Program-made: the position numbers and the translations under genes
Source: Methanolobus tindarius DSM 2278
GTDB taxonomy: Archaea > Halobacteriota > Methanosarcinia > Methanosarcinales > Methanosarcinaceae
NCBI RefSeq assembly: GCF_000504205.1
Contig: NZ_AZAJ01000001.1
Location: forward strand, 656,879-720,878
DNA length: 64,000 bases
Reading direction: 5' to 3'
Shown here: in pieces, positions 37,508 through 46,538 of the stretch
Position numbering within the stretch: position 1 is the stretch's first letter
How the letters are laid out: the number at the start of each line of letters is the position of its first letter
Notes under the pieces: model-generated
Told to the model about the DNA's origin: nothing
Seen by the model: the letters and a program-made list of their open reading frames with translations, nothing else
Database searches by the model: none

Positions 37508-38113
37508 ATGGCTGAAAATATAGAATCAAACCCTTTTGTTGATGTTTCAGTATTCCTGTTCTTTGAGGATATTTCCGATAAACAGGGTGTTGAAGGTTTT
37601 ACCAATTACATGGTCGGTCAGGCAGAATCACTGGCAAAATCAGTTCCTGAGGAAGAATATCGTACATGGGATGACTTTGCAAATGCGGTCATTAACGGAG
37701 AATCCGTGCTTTCATCATTTGAACACATCGGACAGATAAGCAAATTCGGTTTTGTCACAAAGGTATGCCCGTTCTCCAAGGCTATCAGGGAATACATTAA
37801 GAGAATTGGTAATTTCAACCCTGTTCATATGGAAGCAACTGATCATTTTAATCACACCATACAGCCTTCAGCTGCACACAGTGCATGTATGATGCACCAG
37901 ACTTACCGCAAGGAAGTTGCAAAGAGAATCAAGATTGACGGCAAACCACTTCAGTATGCCCAGATAGCAGCAAAGGCATATACAGGAAAGATTGCTCTTC
38001 CTCCGGAATCATGGAAAAAAGTCCTGCTGGAAAAAGCAGGAATTACTGAAACCCAGGGATTCATGGAAATGAGGGAGAACAGTTGTCTGTATCTTCTTTA
38101 TGTTGAAGAATAA
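37508..38113 (+). CDS. Unrecognised Cys/His protein, tandem paralogue B
   Basis: 201 residues. Aligns with paralogue A over most of its length: Cys87-Pro, YIKRIG, Cys127 and His130 (ACMMHQTYRKE) and terminal NSCLYLLYV. Begins 10 bases after A, so the two are co-transcribed and may form a heterodimer. Function unknown. A terminator hairpin follows 25 bases after the stop. Confidence 0.6.
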   Translation: MAENIESNPFVDVSVFLFFEDISDKQGVEGFTNYMVGQAESLAKSVPEEEYRTWDDFANAVINGESVLSSFEHIGQISKFGFVTKVCPFSKAIREYIKRIGNFNPVHMEATDHFNHTIQPSAAHSACMMHQTYRKEVAKRIKIDGKPLQYAQIAAKAYTGKIALPPESWKKVLLEKAGITETQGFMEMRENSCLYLLYVEE

Positions 38114-38138
38114 GAGAGAAACTTAGTTTTTATTTTGA

Positions 38139-38170
38139 AGCCAGTTGATGATAACTGGCTTTTATTTTAG
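38139..38170 (+). terminator. Hairpin terminator after the tandem Cys/His genes
   Basis: Perfect 8-base stem AGCCAGTT / AACTGGCT (38139-38146 and 38153-38160) with a six-base loop, followed by TTTATTTTAG. Ends the 25.6-38.1 kb transcription block. Confidence 0.65.
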
Positions 38171-38545
38171 TATCGATATCCTACAACAGATTAGATGATG
38201 ACAATTATTTTTTTGATTTCTGTTTTGAGTGGGCAAGAGTAGTAATACTTAAACCAGCCCAAAGGGCACGGCGAAGCCGGCGCTTTATCATCAGAAAAAG
38301 CAAAATCTGCATATAATACATACAATCCTTTGCTTACAGGCTTTCGTAGAATTGTCTGTGTGAATTTAGTAATCTAATGGATTATCTTCTATATGGCATC
38401 ATTGGAACGTACCGCCTGCGGCGGATGGTTGTGTTGTTTTTAGATTGCCAATTTTTTGTGGAAATGAAATAAGGCAAAGGCTGTATTGTAGAGCTATCAG
38501 AAACAGGAGTTAACTATATACAACCTTAAAACTGATTTTCTAGTA
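38161..38545. other. Non-coding spacer with GC-rich hairpin patches
   Basis: About 385 bases without a gene. Unlike the AT-rich surroundings it has short GC-rich hairpins: GCCC-AAA-GGGC (38257-38267), CGGC-GAA-GCCG (38269-38279) and CCGCC-TGC-GGCGG (38412-38424). It may be a structured RNA, a degraded mobile-element end or a dispersed repeat. A TATA-like CTATATAC about 30 bases before the next ATG fits a leaderless start for the permease. Confidence 0.4.
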
Positions 38546-39826
38546 ATGAATTCTATTGTCATTTTTCTTTTGTCTTTACTTTTAATTCTCTTCCTCACAG
38601 CAAAACTCAGATTGCATCCTTTTATCGGGCTTATTCTCACATCTGTCATCACCGGAATGCTTGCAGGTGAAGCATCCACAACAATTGAAACTATTACAAC
38701 CGGAATGGGGAAAGTTTTCTCACATTTTGCTATAATTATCGCATCAGGAAGTATCATAGGTCTTATTCTGCACAGAACCGGTGGAGCAAAACTAATTGCA
38801 TCTGACATCATAAAGATATCTAGAAAACCTCTTTTCGGACTGAATATACTTGGATTTATCTTCGCAGTTCCTCTTATGTGCTGTATCCTTGCCTATGTGA
38901 TATTCATCCCGGTTGCAAAGGAGATAAGGATTAGAGAAGGATTACCAAAAGTCCTTACGGCATCAGTACTTGTTTTTGGAACACTTGCATCATACAATCT
39001 AGTTTATCCGTCCCCGGTTGTTTATTCTGCAGTTTATGAATTGGGAATAAAAACTAGTGATATTCTGTTCCCGGGAGTTGTTATTGCATTTATTGTTTCG
39101 ATTGCAGGTTACTTTTATGCTATGAAATTCTGTAAAACAGGAAATTTTAGCGATTTCATAGTAGACAATGAAACGGAAAATGAGAATATGATTACTTCTG
39201 GCAGGATTGCTGCCTATTCACCAATAGCTATTCCTGTTGTGTTAATCCTTACAGATGTATTCACAAACATTCCGCTATTTGATATTCTTGGTGAACCTGA
39301 CATGGCACTGCTAATTGGAGTTGTCATGGCTATATTCTTTGCATACAGGCAGTACAACTTTAATTCTGCAAGAGAATGGGTTGAAAAAGCAATCAAAAGA
39401 AGTGGAGTTGTAATTCTTGACATGTGTGGAGGCGGTGCGCTTGGTGCCACCCTTGCAATGACAGGTGTTGGTCAGGAGATGGGAACCCTTCTTGCCGGAT
39501 TACCTTTACCTGCAATACTTGTTCCTTTTCTAATTTCGGTCGCCATACAGAGTGTTCAGGGTTCCCGTGTTGTTACGATGCTGGTCACACCTTCAATAGT
39601 TATACCTCTTGTACCGGTTCTTGGTCTGCCACCTGAGATAGTGCTTTTTTCAATGGCATCAGGAACATTTCTTATATCACACTTCAATGACCCGTTCTTC
39701 TGGATATATAAGGATCTGGCGGAACTGGAAACTAAGGAGGTTCTGAAAAGCTATACTCTAGGTGGGGTTGTGATGGGAATGTGCAGTTTAATGCTTACAG
39801 GTGTAGCGTATCTGCTATTATATTAA
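38546..39826 (+). CDS. GntP-family permease (gluconate/organic acid:H+ symporter type)
   Basis: 426 residues, about twelve membrane helices. GntP-like features: LRLHPFIGLILTSVITGMLAG at the N-terminus, GSIIGLILHRTGGAKLIA, and late GGGALGATLAMTGVGQ plus SHFNDPFFWIYKDL. The family imports gluconate, glycerate or related acids in bacteria; the substrate in a methanogen is not known. Monocistronic, bounded by terminators, with little sign of a ribosome site. Confidence 0.85.
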   Translation: MNSIVIFLLSLLLILFLTAKLRLHPFIGLILTSVITGMLAGEASTTIETITTGMGKVFSHFAIIIASGSIIGLILHRTGGAKLIASDIIKISRKPLFGLNILGFIFAVPLMCCILAYVIFIPVAKEIRIREGLPKVLTASVLVFGTLASYNLVYPSPVVYSAVYELGIKTSDILFPGVVIAFIVSIAGYFYAMKFCKTGNFSDFIVDNETENENMITSGRIAAYSPIAIPVVLILTDVFTNIPLFDILGEPDMALLIGVVMAIFFAYRQYNFNSAREWVEKAIKRSGVVILDMCGGGALGATLAMTGVGQEMGTLLAGLPLPAILVPFLISVAIQSVQGSRVVTMLVTPSIVIPLVPVLGLPPEIVLFSMASGTFLISHFNDPFFWIYKDLAELETKEVLKSYTLGGVVMGMCSLMLTGVAYLLLY

Positions 39827-39883
39827 AACTACAAATATCAAAGTAAATTTCAAACTAATTGATTCAAAAAAGAAAAGAGCTGA

Positions 39884-39909
39884 CCGGTCAGACCGGCCTT
39901 CTATTTTAA
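39884..39909. terminator. Convergent terminator between GntP gene and fpoO
   Basis: Stem CCGGT / ACCGG (39884-39888, 39892-39896) with loop CAG, followed on the plus strand by a TTCTATTTTA stretch. Short stem; modest support. Confidence 0.4.
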
Positions 39910-39912
39910 TGT

Positions 39913-40275
39913 TTAATGATGTGCGTGTTCGTCTTCAGCCTTTTGCTTTTCCCATGCCTCGTATGCTTCGTTGATAGAAGCAAGGCATTTCTTGCACAGA
40001 CCTATTGTGTCTTCCTCAGCACCCTTTGAGAATGAAGGTCTGCTGATTGTTACATCGTGAAGCTGTGCAATTGCACCGCAGAAGTCACATACACCTGCTG
40101 TTCCGCAGCTTGAAGATTCTTCCAGTGCATCATGGGCTTTTTTGCCTGCATTGAGACATCCTTCGCAAAGTCCCTGCCACATACCATGAGGATATGACTG
40201 CTCGTACTTTGGTTTGAATACCCTTACAGGAACGACTGTTGGAATTCCAACTCCACAAAGATCACAATCTGTCAT
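39913..40275 (-). CDS. fpoO: F420H2 dehydrogenase subunit FpoO
   Basis: Last gene of the fpo operon, 120 residues. FpoO is found only in the Fpo type of complex I and its role is unsettled. The sequence shows two similar halves, each with two CxxC pairs: CDLCG with CEGCL, then CDFCG with CKKCL. Each half may bind zinc or an iron-sulfur cluster. The C-terminus is His-rich (EDEHAHH). The start at 40275 has GGAGG 8 bases upstream; longer readings of the frame run into fpoN. One base separates it from the fpoN stop. Confidence 0.9.
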   Translation of the reverse strand: MTDCDLCGVGIPTVVPVRVFKPKYEQSYPHGMWQGLCEGCLNAGKKAHDALEESSSCGTAGVCDFCGAIAQLHDVTISRPSFSKGAEEDTIGLCKKCLASINEAYEAWEKQKAEDEHAHH

Positions 40276-40276
40276 T

Positions 40277-41728
40277 TTACATACCTCCTGTGAGCAGTAC
40301 TGATGCTGCTTCCATTGCCCAGTGGACAAATGGTTGTGACCAGAAACCAATTGCAAGTACACCGATTGCCGCAATTATAAGTGCAATGGTGTATGGGAAT
40401 GGTTCTGAGATCTTCTCACCGTCTGTTGGCAGGAAGTACATGTACTTGACAATCTTTGCATAGTAGCCCAGTGAAATTGCACTGTTGAGAATGGCAATTA
40501 CTGCGAGCCACACAAAGCCTGCTTCGATGGTTGATGAGAACAGTACGAACTTGCTCATGAAACCTGCTGTAAGCGGGATACCTGCAAGAGCAAATACGAA
40601 TATTGTCATACAGAGAGCAGTTATTGGCATTCTCTTTCCAAGACCTCTGAAGTTCTCAATGTGATCTGGGTCAGCAGAGTCCTTGTTCTCTGAAAGTACC
40701 ATGTAGGTCACGGCTGCTGTTGCAATGAAAGCTCCTGCCTTCATGAAACCGTGTGACAGTGCATAAAATATTCCACCGCCAAGTGCCAATGGTGTGAGTA
40801 CCACAAATGCCATTGTGATGTAACCTGCCTGTGCAAGTGAAGAGTATGCAAGCATTCTCTTGACACTTGTCTGCCTGAGAGCTACAACGTTACCGTATGT
40901 CATTGTGATGACTGCAAGTATTGCAAAGGCTATCTGCCAGTCTGCCTTAAGAGCGATGAGTGCAACCACAAATACCTTGAGAGCTGCGACGATACCCATC
41001 TTCTTTGAGCCTGCTGCAAGCAATGCTGATACAACTGATGGTGAACCCTGGTATGTGTCAGGTGCCCACATGTGGAATGGTACAAGAGCTATCTTGAAAC
41101 CGAATCCTGCAAGCAGAAGAACTACTGAAACAAGTCCTATTGGACTTGATACAAGTACAGCTGAGTTTGCTGCTATTTCAGGGATGCTGGTTGTACCTGT
41201 TGCCCCGTAGACATACGAGATACCAAGAAGCATAAGTGCTGCTGAAAGTGAACCGATGATGAAGTACTTCATGGCTGCTTCCAGTGACTTGATATTCTTC
41301 TTCTCAAAACCTGCAAGTGCATATGTTGCAAGACTTGCAAGTTCGAATGCTACGAAGAGTACCATAAGGTCGTTTGCTGATGCAACGAACATCATACCGA
41401 TTGTTCCGAACAGTCCAAGGGTGAAGAATTCCTCAGTGTGACTGTGACCTTCAGTGTACTTGATACCTGCAATACTGAAAAGTAATGCAACCACAAGGAA
41501 GACTATTTTAAAGAACTGGGACAGGGCATCGATTGATACCGTATTGTAGAACAACAATGCTTCTGTTCCAAGACTTGAAATTGTCAGTCCAAGTGCTACA
41601 AGGACACCAAGAGATGCAAGGTAACCAAGGATCTTCTTTGAGTCTGTCGGAAGGAATAATCCGATTAGCAATACTGCCAGTCCTGTAACTGCCATGGTAA
41701 TTTCAGGTGCTAATAACATCATATCCAT
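40277..41728 (-). CDS. fpoN: F420H2 dehydrogenase subunit FpoN
   Basis: Antiporter-like proton-pumping membrane subunit, homologue of NuoN. 483 residues with about fourteen helices. Seen: conserved Glu in the middle of a helix (LFVAFELASLATYAL), Lys-containing helix (SLEAAMKYFIIGSLSAALMLLG) and the broken-helix segment VPFHMWAPDTYQGSPS. Follows fpoM by 3 bases. Part of the arm that couples F420H2 oxidation to proton export. Confidence 0.96.
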   Translation of the reverse strand: MDMMLLAPEITMAVTGLAVLLIGLFLPTDSKKILGYLASLGVLVALGLTISSLGTEALLFYNTVSIDALSQFFKIVFLVVALLFSIAGIKYTEGHSHTEEFFTLGLFGTIGMMFVASANDLMVLFVAFELASLATYALAGFEKKNIKSLEAAMKYFIIGSLSAALMLLGISYVYGATGTTSIPEIAANSAVLVSSPIGLVSVVLLLAGFGFKIALVPFHMWAPDTYQGSPSVVSALLAAGSKKMGIVAALKVFVVALIALKADWQIAFAILAVITMTYGNVVALRQTSVKRMLAYSSLAQAGYITMAFVVLTPLALGGGIFYALSHGFMKAGAFIATAAVTYMVLSENKDSADPDHIENFRGLGKRMPITALCMTIFVFALAGIPLTAGFMSKFVLFSSTIEAGFVWLAVIAILNSAISLGYYAKIVKYMYFLPTDGEKISEPFPYTIALIIAAIGVLAIGFWSQPFVHWAMEAASVLLTGGM

Positions 41729-41731
41729 TAT

Positions 41732-43219
41732 TTACACCCCCATTGCAGCCATAAGGCTGACTATGTTATCAGAGTTCGTCAACATCATATCAAGCACCGG
41801 GCTTGGGTTAAGTCCGAAGTACAGTACGAGTATTGCAATAACTCCCATTGAAACTGTCTGGAAGGTATCGATATCTACAACCGTACCGAGTTTCTCATTA
41901 TAGACACCAAACATTGCCCTTTGGAGAGCCCACAGGTGATATGCTGCAGTGATCACGATAGCTGATACTGCAATCAACACATATGATGGCAGGTTCCCAA
42001 AGCTTCCTGCGAGTACGGATACTTCAGCAATGAAACCACTGAGACCTGGAAGTCCAAGGGATGCCATGAAGGTCATTACCATAATGACTGCCAGTTTTGG
42101 CATCTTCTGTGCAAGTCCACCAAGGTCGTTGATGATTCTTGTGCCTGTTGTGTTCTTGATAATACCACATGACATGAACATTACACTCATGATAAGTCCG
42201 TGTGAGAACTGCTGGAACATTGCTCCTGAAACGGAGAGTGAGACCAGACCGGCTGCACCGAGTGTTACGTAGCCCATGTGGCTTACACTGGAGTATGCAA
42301 CCATTCTCTTGAGGTCTTTCTGTGAGAGTGCAAGGAATGCACCGTAAAGTACACTTACTGAACCAAGAGCTGCCATGATGGTAATCATCAGGTTTGGTGA
42401 TGCTGTAAATGGTAACATTGGAAGCATGACCTTAAAGAGACCGTATCCACCAATCTTAAGCATGACAAAGAGCACACTGCCAGCAGTTGGTGCCTCAGTA
42501 TATGCATCTGGTTGCCATGAGTGGAATGGGAAACTTGGGATCTTTACTATGAAACCGAAGAGCAATGCAAGGAATATCATATCCTTTGCTGCACCGGATT
42601 CAATGAACTGGAACTGACTGATAAGCGTTGGTATGTCCAGTGTTGGAGTTCCTGTCATGTCCCATGCTGCAAAATAAAGTCCGAATATACCCAGAAGCAT
42701 CACAAGGGACGCCACGTGAGTGTAGATAAAGAACTTAATTGCTGCTTTATGTTTGTTGGGTCCTCCCCATATGCTCACCATGAAGAAGAGCGGCACGAGT
42801 GTAAGTTCCCAGAATATGTAGAACAGGAAGAAGTCCAGTGCGGTGAATACACCGATTACTGCACCCTCTGTTGCGAGTATGCATGCGTAGAACTTGTTTG
42901 GTGATTTCCTGTCATCGTTCCATGTGAAGAGGACAAGGAAAGGAAGTACAATTGCATTGAGAAGAATCAATGGCATTGCGATTCCGTCAACACCGAGGTG
43001 GTAGGTAATTCCAAGGGATGGTACCCACTGTGCAAGTTCCTCGAATTGGTTATCTGCTATAGTGCTGTCGAAGTTAAAGTACATGTATACTGTAAGTAAC
43101 AGTACGATAACAGTACCGGCAAGTGCTATTACTCTTGCCTGTTCCTTTGTTTTTGTGAATAATGCAAGTGCTGCGAATATCAGAGGTATCAGCACGATCA
43201 TTGAAAGTATCGGCATCAT
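41732..43219 (-). CDS. fpoM: F420H2 dehydrogenase subunit FpoM
   Basis: Antiporter-like proton-pumping subunit, homologue of NuoM; 495 residues, about fourteen helices. Diagnostic segments: FYIFWELTLVPLFFM (proton-path Glu), KAAIKFFIYTHVASL and FPFHSWQPDAYTEAPTAGSVLF, followed by MVAYSSVSHMGYV. Its ATG overlaps the fpoL stop (TAATG), giving translational coupling. Confidence 0.96.
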   Translation of the reverse strand: MMPILSMIVLIPLIFAALALFTKTKEQARVIALAGTVIVLLLTVYMYFNFDSTIADNQFEELAQWVPSLGITYHLGVDGIAMPLILLNAIVLPFLVLFTWNDDRKSPNKFYACILATEGAVIGVFTALDFFLFYIFWELTLVPLFFMVSIWGGPNKHKAAIKFFIYTHVASLVMLLGIFGLYFAAWDMTGTPTLDIPTLISQFQFIESGAAKDMIFLALLFGFIVKIPSFPFHSWQPDAYTEAPTAGSVLFVMLKIGGYGLFKVMLPMLPFTASPNLMITIMAALGSVSVLYGAFLALSQKDLKRMVAYSSVSHMGYVTLGAAGLVSLSVSGAMFQQFSHGLIMSVMFMSCGIIKNTTGTRIINDLGGLAQKMPKLAVIMVMTFMASLGLPGLSGFIAEVSVLAGSFGNLPSYVLIAVSAIVITAAYHLWALQRAMFGVYNEKLGTVVDIDTFQTVSMGVIAILVLYFGLNPSPVLDMMLTNSDNIVSLMAAMGV

Positions 43220-45231
43220 TAGAGTACCTCCATTACCACTTTAACAAGAATAATCAGAAGACTTACTCCGGTTATTACTGCTGTGGCATAATTCTGTACT
43301 GCTCCTGTCTGGAACTGACGCAGGGACTCACCGGATTCAATTGCAAGGTCGCTGAACCATTTAACTGTCCAGTCAAATCCTCTGTCAACTGCACGTCCTG
43401 CAAAAGCAAATCCTTCATAGATTACCTTTACTGAGACAAAGTTGGTGAATATGGCATTCTGATAGTACCTGTTGTACAGGAGTTTGTAAATTGGGTTGTT
43501 TCTTGAAACAAGGCTGTCCATATTGACAATCCTGAGTCCATAAATCAGGAATGTAATTACAAGACCTGCAATTGCTACTATTAGTGGCATCCAGAGGACG
43601 AGCAATGGCTCATGTCCTGCATGTTCTGCAATGTGGTAACCACCAAGTGTTGCCAGGCTTGAAATATCCATGTTTACAAAGTTGTTTACAAATGTCTCAC
43701 TCACAAATGTGTTGAACTTCGTTGCGGTAAGACCACCGAAGAACAATGCAAAGATTGCAAGGATTGAGAGTGGGATTGTCATTGATGCAGGTGACTCGTG
43801 ACCACCGTAATCTGTACGTGGCTTACCATAGAATGTCATGAAGATAAGCCTGAAGATATAGATAGAAGTCAACAGAGCTGCTGCAATTGAAAGTATGTAT
43901 GGTATCCATGAACCGGTTGCTTCTCCCATGAGGTATGCACTCTCGATGATTGCATCCTTACTGAAGAAACCACTTGTACCGATAGATGTACCTGGTATAC
44001 CCATTCCGGTAAGTGCCAGTGAAGCTACAATCATTGTTACCGCTGTAATTGGCATTACCTTTGCAACTCCTCCAAGCTGCCTCATGTCGTGTGTACCGAC
44101 TGCGTGAATTACACTACCTGCACACAGGAAGAGAAGAGCCTTGAAGAATGCGTGGTTGATCAGGTGGAATACTGAGATTCCGACTGCCTCAGCACCTACT
44201 GCTGCACCAACACCAAGTCCGAGCATCATGTAACCGAGCTGACTTACGGTAGAGTATGCAAGTACACGCTTAAGGTCGTTCATAACGATACCCATTGTTC
44301 CTGCAAAGATTGCAGTGAAAGCACCGACGTATGCTACAACCATGAGTGAATCAGGAGCTGCGATGAACATTGGGAATGTTCTTGCAACCAGATAGACACC
44401 AGCTGTAACCATTGTTGCTGCGTGTATGAGAGCTGAAACAGTTGTTGGACCTTCCATTGCATCAGGGAGCCACACATGGAGTGGGAACTGACCTGACTTA
44501 CCTACAGCACCACCGAAGAACAGGAGTGTTATCAGGGTGATGTGGCTGACTTCCATTCCGAGGATGTTTGCATTCATTGCTGCAAGGTCTGGAATGTGTG
44601 CGAAGATCTCGTCGAACCTGAGTATATAGACACCGTCAGGAATGTTGCCATTGAATATCTTGAAAAGGTCTGAGAACAGGACAATGATACCTGTAAGGAA
44701 CATTACATCACCAATTCTGGTTGTGAGGAAAGCCTTCTTTGCTGCTGTTGCAGCGGATGGTTTCTCGAACCAGAATCCGATAAGTAAGTATGAACAAACA
44801 CCCACAAGTTCCCAGCAAATGAAGAGCTGGAGGATGTTGTCTGAAAGAATCAGACCAAGCATTGAAGCTGTAAACAGTGCAGTCTCAGCAAAGTACCTGG
44901 AAGGTGCTTTGTCATGTGACATGTAACCTGTTGAATAGATGTGAATAAGTAAACTTACGAATGTGACCATTGTAAGCATAACTGCTGCCAGAGGGTCAAC
45001 GAGGACACCTATGTTAAGCATGGCAAACCAGCTATATGAATAACTCACAACTTCTTCAGGATTTGCAAGTAGGTTCAATGTAATTAATAAAGATATTATG
45101 AATGATGTAGCAATAGCTGCTATTGGAATTATTGCACCGCCTGTTGGCAGTTTCTTCCCGAAGAAGAAAGTCAGCACAAAAGCAAGTGCAGGCAGGACCG
45201 GAATTAAAAATGCTAAATCTCCTACTGCCAT
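43219..45231 (-). CDS. fpoL: F420H2 dehydrogenase subunit FpoL
   Basis: Largest pumping subunit, homologue of NuoL, 670 residues with about sixteen helices and a C-terminal extension (the lateral helix region, SRNNPIYKLLYNRYYQNAIF and on). Motifs: FICWELVGVCSYLLIGFW, FPLHVWLPDAMEGPTTVSALIHAATM and LAYSTVSQLGYMMLGLG. The ATG at 45231 is favoured over the GTG at 45240 because GAGGTGG lies just upstream. Overlaps nothing but follows fpoK within 3 bases. Confidence 0.96.
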   Translation of the reverse strand: MAVGDLAFLIPVLPALAFVLTFFFGKKLPTGGAIIPIAAIATSFIISLLITLNLLANPEEVVSYSYSWFAMLNIGVLVDPLAAVMLTMVTFVSLLIHIYSTGYMSHDKAPSRYFAETALFTASMLGLILSDNILQLFICWELVGVCSYLLIGFWFEKPSAATAAKKAFLTTRIGDVMFLTGIIVLFSDLFKIFNGNIPDGVYILRFDEIFAHIPDLAAMNANILGMEVSHITLITLLFFGGAVGKSGQFPLHVWLPDAMEGPTTVSALIHAATMVTAGVYLVARTFPMFIAAPDSLMVVAYVGAFTAIFAGTMGIVMNDLKRVLAYSTVSQLGYMMLGLGVGAAVGAEAVGISVFHLINHAFFKALLFLCAGSVIHAVGTHDMRQLGGVAKVMPITAVTMIVASLALTGMGIPGTSIGTSGFFSKDAIIESAYLMGEATGSWIPYILSIAAALLTSIYIFRLIFMTFYGKPRTDYGGHESPASMTIPLSILAIFALFFGGLTATKFNTFVSETFVNNFVNMDISSLATLGGYHIAEHAGHEPLLVLWMPLIVAIAGLVITFLIYGLRIVNMDSLVSRNNPIYKLLYNRYYQNAIFTNFVSVKVIYEGFAFAGRAVDRGFDWTVKWFSDLAIESGESLRQFQTGAVQNYATAVITGVSLLIILVKVVMEVL

Positions 45232-45233
45232 TT

Positions 45234-45536
45234 TTACCACCTCAGTACGTTAATATTGTCAAGGCTGATCGTATCCTTCATTCTGTAAAGGGCCATCAGT
45301 ATAGCAAAGCCGATTGCTGCTTCACAAGCTGCCAATGCGATAGAGAACAATGCAAATACCTGTCCAGTAAGGTCATCATGGTAGCTTGAAAATGCCACAA
45401 GATTAAGGTTAGCAGCATTGAGCATGAGTTCCACGCACATAAGAATACGAATACCACTGCGCTGTGTCATCAGTCCATAGAGACCTATGGAGAAGATGAT
45501 TGCTGCAACAGCAAGATAAAGTACGACTGGAATCAT
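45234..45536 (-). CDS. fpoK: F420H2 dehydrogenase subunit FpoK
   Basis: Small three-helix membrane subunit, homologue of NuoK, 100 residues. Family pattern [20 protein letters not shown] with the essential helix Glu, then [18 protein letters not shown] with the second Glu. Overlaps the fpoJ2 stop by 4 bases. Confidence 0.95.
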   Translation of the reverse strand: MIPVVLYLAVAAIIFSIGLYGLMTQRSGIRILMCVELMLNAANLNLVAFSSYHDDLTGQVFALFSIALAACEAAIGFAILMALYRMKDTISLDNINVLRW

Positions 45537-45841
45537 TTGTTATCATCTCCTTTTGCCATGTAAATGGCACCCATCAATGAGGACAACAATACGATAGACA
45601 TTATTTCAAACGGAATAACGAAATCCTGGAAAATCATAAGTCCGATAGCCTCAATGTTACTCTGATCCTCGATATTCTGAGGGAGTTGGTCTACTGTAGG
45701 CCAGCTTGTGAAGAAAACTGTCACTATTATGATTGTCATGAACAGAGCGGCAATTATCATTCCAAATATGCGTGGCTTAAAGTAGTCATACACAGATGTA
45801 GCAACATCCATTGCTGTAAATGATATTTCTTTATTCAGCAT
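45533..45841 (-). CDS. fpoJ: F420H2 dehydrogenase FpoJ, second (C-terminal) half
   Basis: 102 residues, two membrane helices ([44 protein letters not shown]). Corresponds to the C-terminal part of NuoJ; Fpo operons carry two fpoJ genes, so the split is normal rather than a frameshift. The ATG at 45841 is used; it overlaps the end of the first fpoJ by 11 bases. Confidence 0.9.
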   Translation of the reverse strand: MLNKEISFTAMDVATSVYDYFKPRIFGMIIAALFMTIIIVTVFFTSWPTVDQLPQNIEDQSNIEAIGLMIFQDFVIPFEIMSIVLLSSLMGAIYMAKGDDNK

Positions 45842-46109
45842 CTGTACCAAACTCCTTCTTTGTAAGCATTACAGCGAACAGTATCAATACACCTACTGCA
45901 CCGATGTACACCAGTACCTGAGCAACACCAAGGAATTGTGCGTTGAGCATGATGTAGAAAGCTGCAACGATAAACATTGTCACTACAAGTGCAATAGCCG
46001 CCCTTACTACATCCTTAGCTGTTACTACGAATACTGCAAACACGATCGACACAAGTGCCAGAATCACAAAAATGATTAATTCAATTATTGAGCCTATTGT
46101 GGGGTCCAT
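45831..46109 (-). CDS. fpoJ: F420H2 dehydrogenase FpoJ, first (N-terminal) half
   Basis: 92 residues, three helices. Contains the NuoJ landmark FLGVAQVLVYIGAVGVLILFAVMLT, a pi-bulge-type helix near the quinone/phenazine side. Overlaps fpoI by 16 bases and has GAGGTGAGCAG before its ATG. Confidence 0.93.
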   Translation of the reverse strand: MDPTIGSIIELIIFVILALVSIVFAVFVVTAKDVVRAAIALVVTMFIVAAFYIMLNAQFLGVAQVLVYIGAVGVLILFAVMLTKKEFGTDAE

Positions 46110-46537
46110 CTGCTCACCTCCTCACCGGCTTCTTCTTCAGCATTAATGTCAACTTCCCTTGCCAGCATGTCTGGTGTAAAGAGAAGATCCTCATGGTTCC
46201 AGCGAATTACACCCGTCAGGTATACCTTTGAACTATCCAGAGCATCCTTTGGACACTGACTGATACAAAGACCACAGAACAGACAATGACCTATGTCTAT
46301 TGAAGGGAACCATCTCTGCTTGTCATTTTCCGGGCTGACACGTGCCCTGACGATCTTGATACAATTGTTGGGGCATGTATTAGCGCATATTCCACAACCG
46401 ATACATTTCGATTTATCCAGTTTTTGTAAACCCCTGAACCTGTCTGAAAGTTTTGTTGGTTCTTCTGGACACATTCTTGTAACTGGAGGGCCGAAATAAA
46501 TGTTCTTTACTGCTGTTATGATATTTTTAATAACCAT
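46094..46537 (-). CDS. fpoI: F420H2 dehydrogenase FpoI, 2[4Fe-4S] subunit
   Basis: Electron-transfer subunit of the peripheral arm, homologue of NuoI, 147 residues. Two ferredoxin motifs: CIGCGICANTCPN and CLFCGLCISQCPKDA, eight cysteines for two [4Fe-4S] clusters that pass electrons to FpoB. Start at MVIKNII (46537), with GGGGGT upstream; a longer frame reads back into fpoH. Confidence 0.95.
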   Translation of the reverse strand: MVIKNIITAVKNIYFGPPVTRMCPEEPTKLSDRFRGLQKLDKSKCIGCGICANTCPNNCIKIVRARVSPENDKQRWFPSIDIGHCLFCGLCISQCPKDALDSSKVYLTGVIRWNHEDLLFTPDMLAREVDINAEEEAGEEVSRWTPQ

Positions 46538-46538
46538 T

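Noticed and set aside
38546-39826. GntP permease as a part of the chemotaxis block
   Set aside because: A terminator, a 385-base spacer and its own TATA-like site separate it from the preceding genes.
45533-46109. Two short fpoJ frames as a possible frameshifted single gene
   Set aside because: Fpo operons of Methanosarcinales normally carry two fpoJ genes; each has its own start and fits one half of NuoJ.
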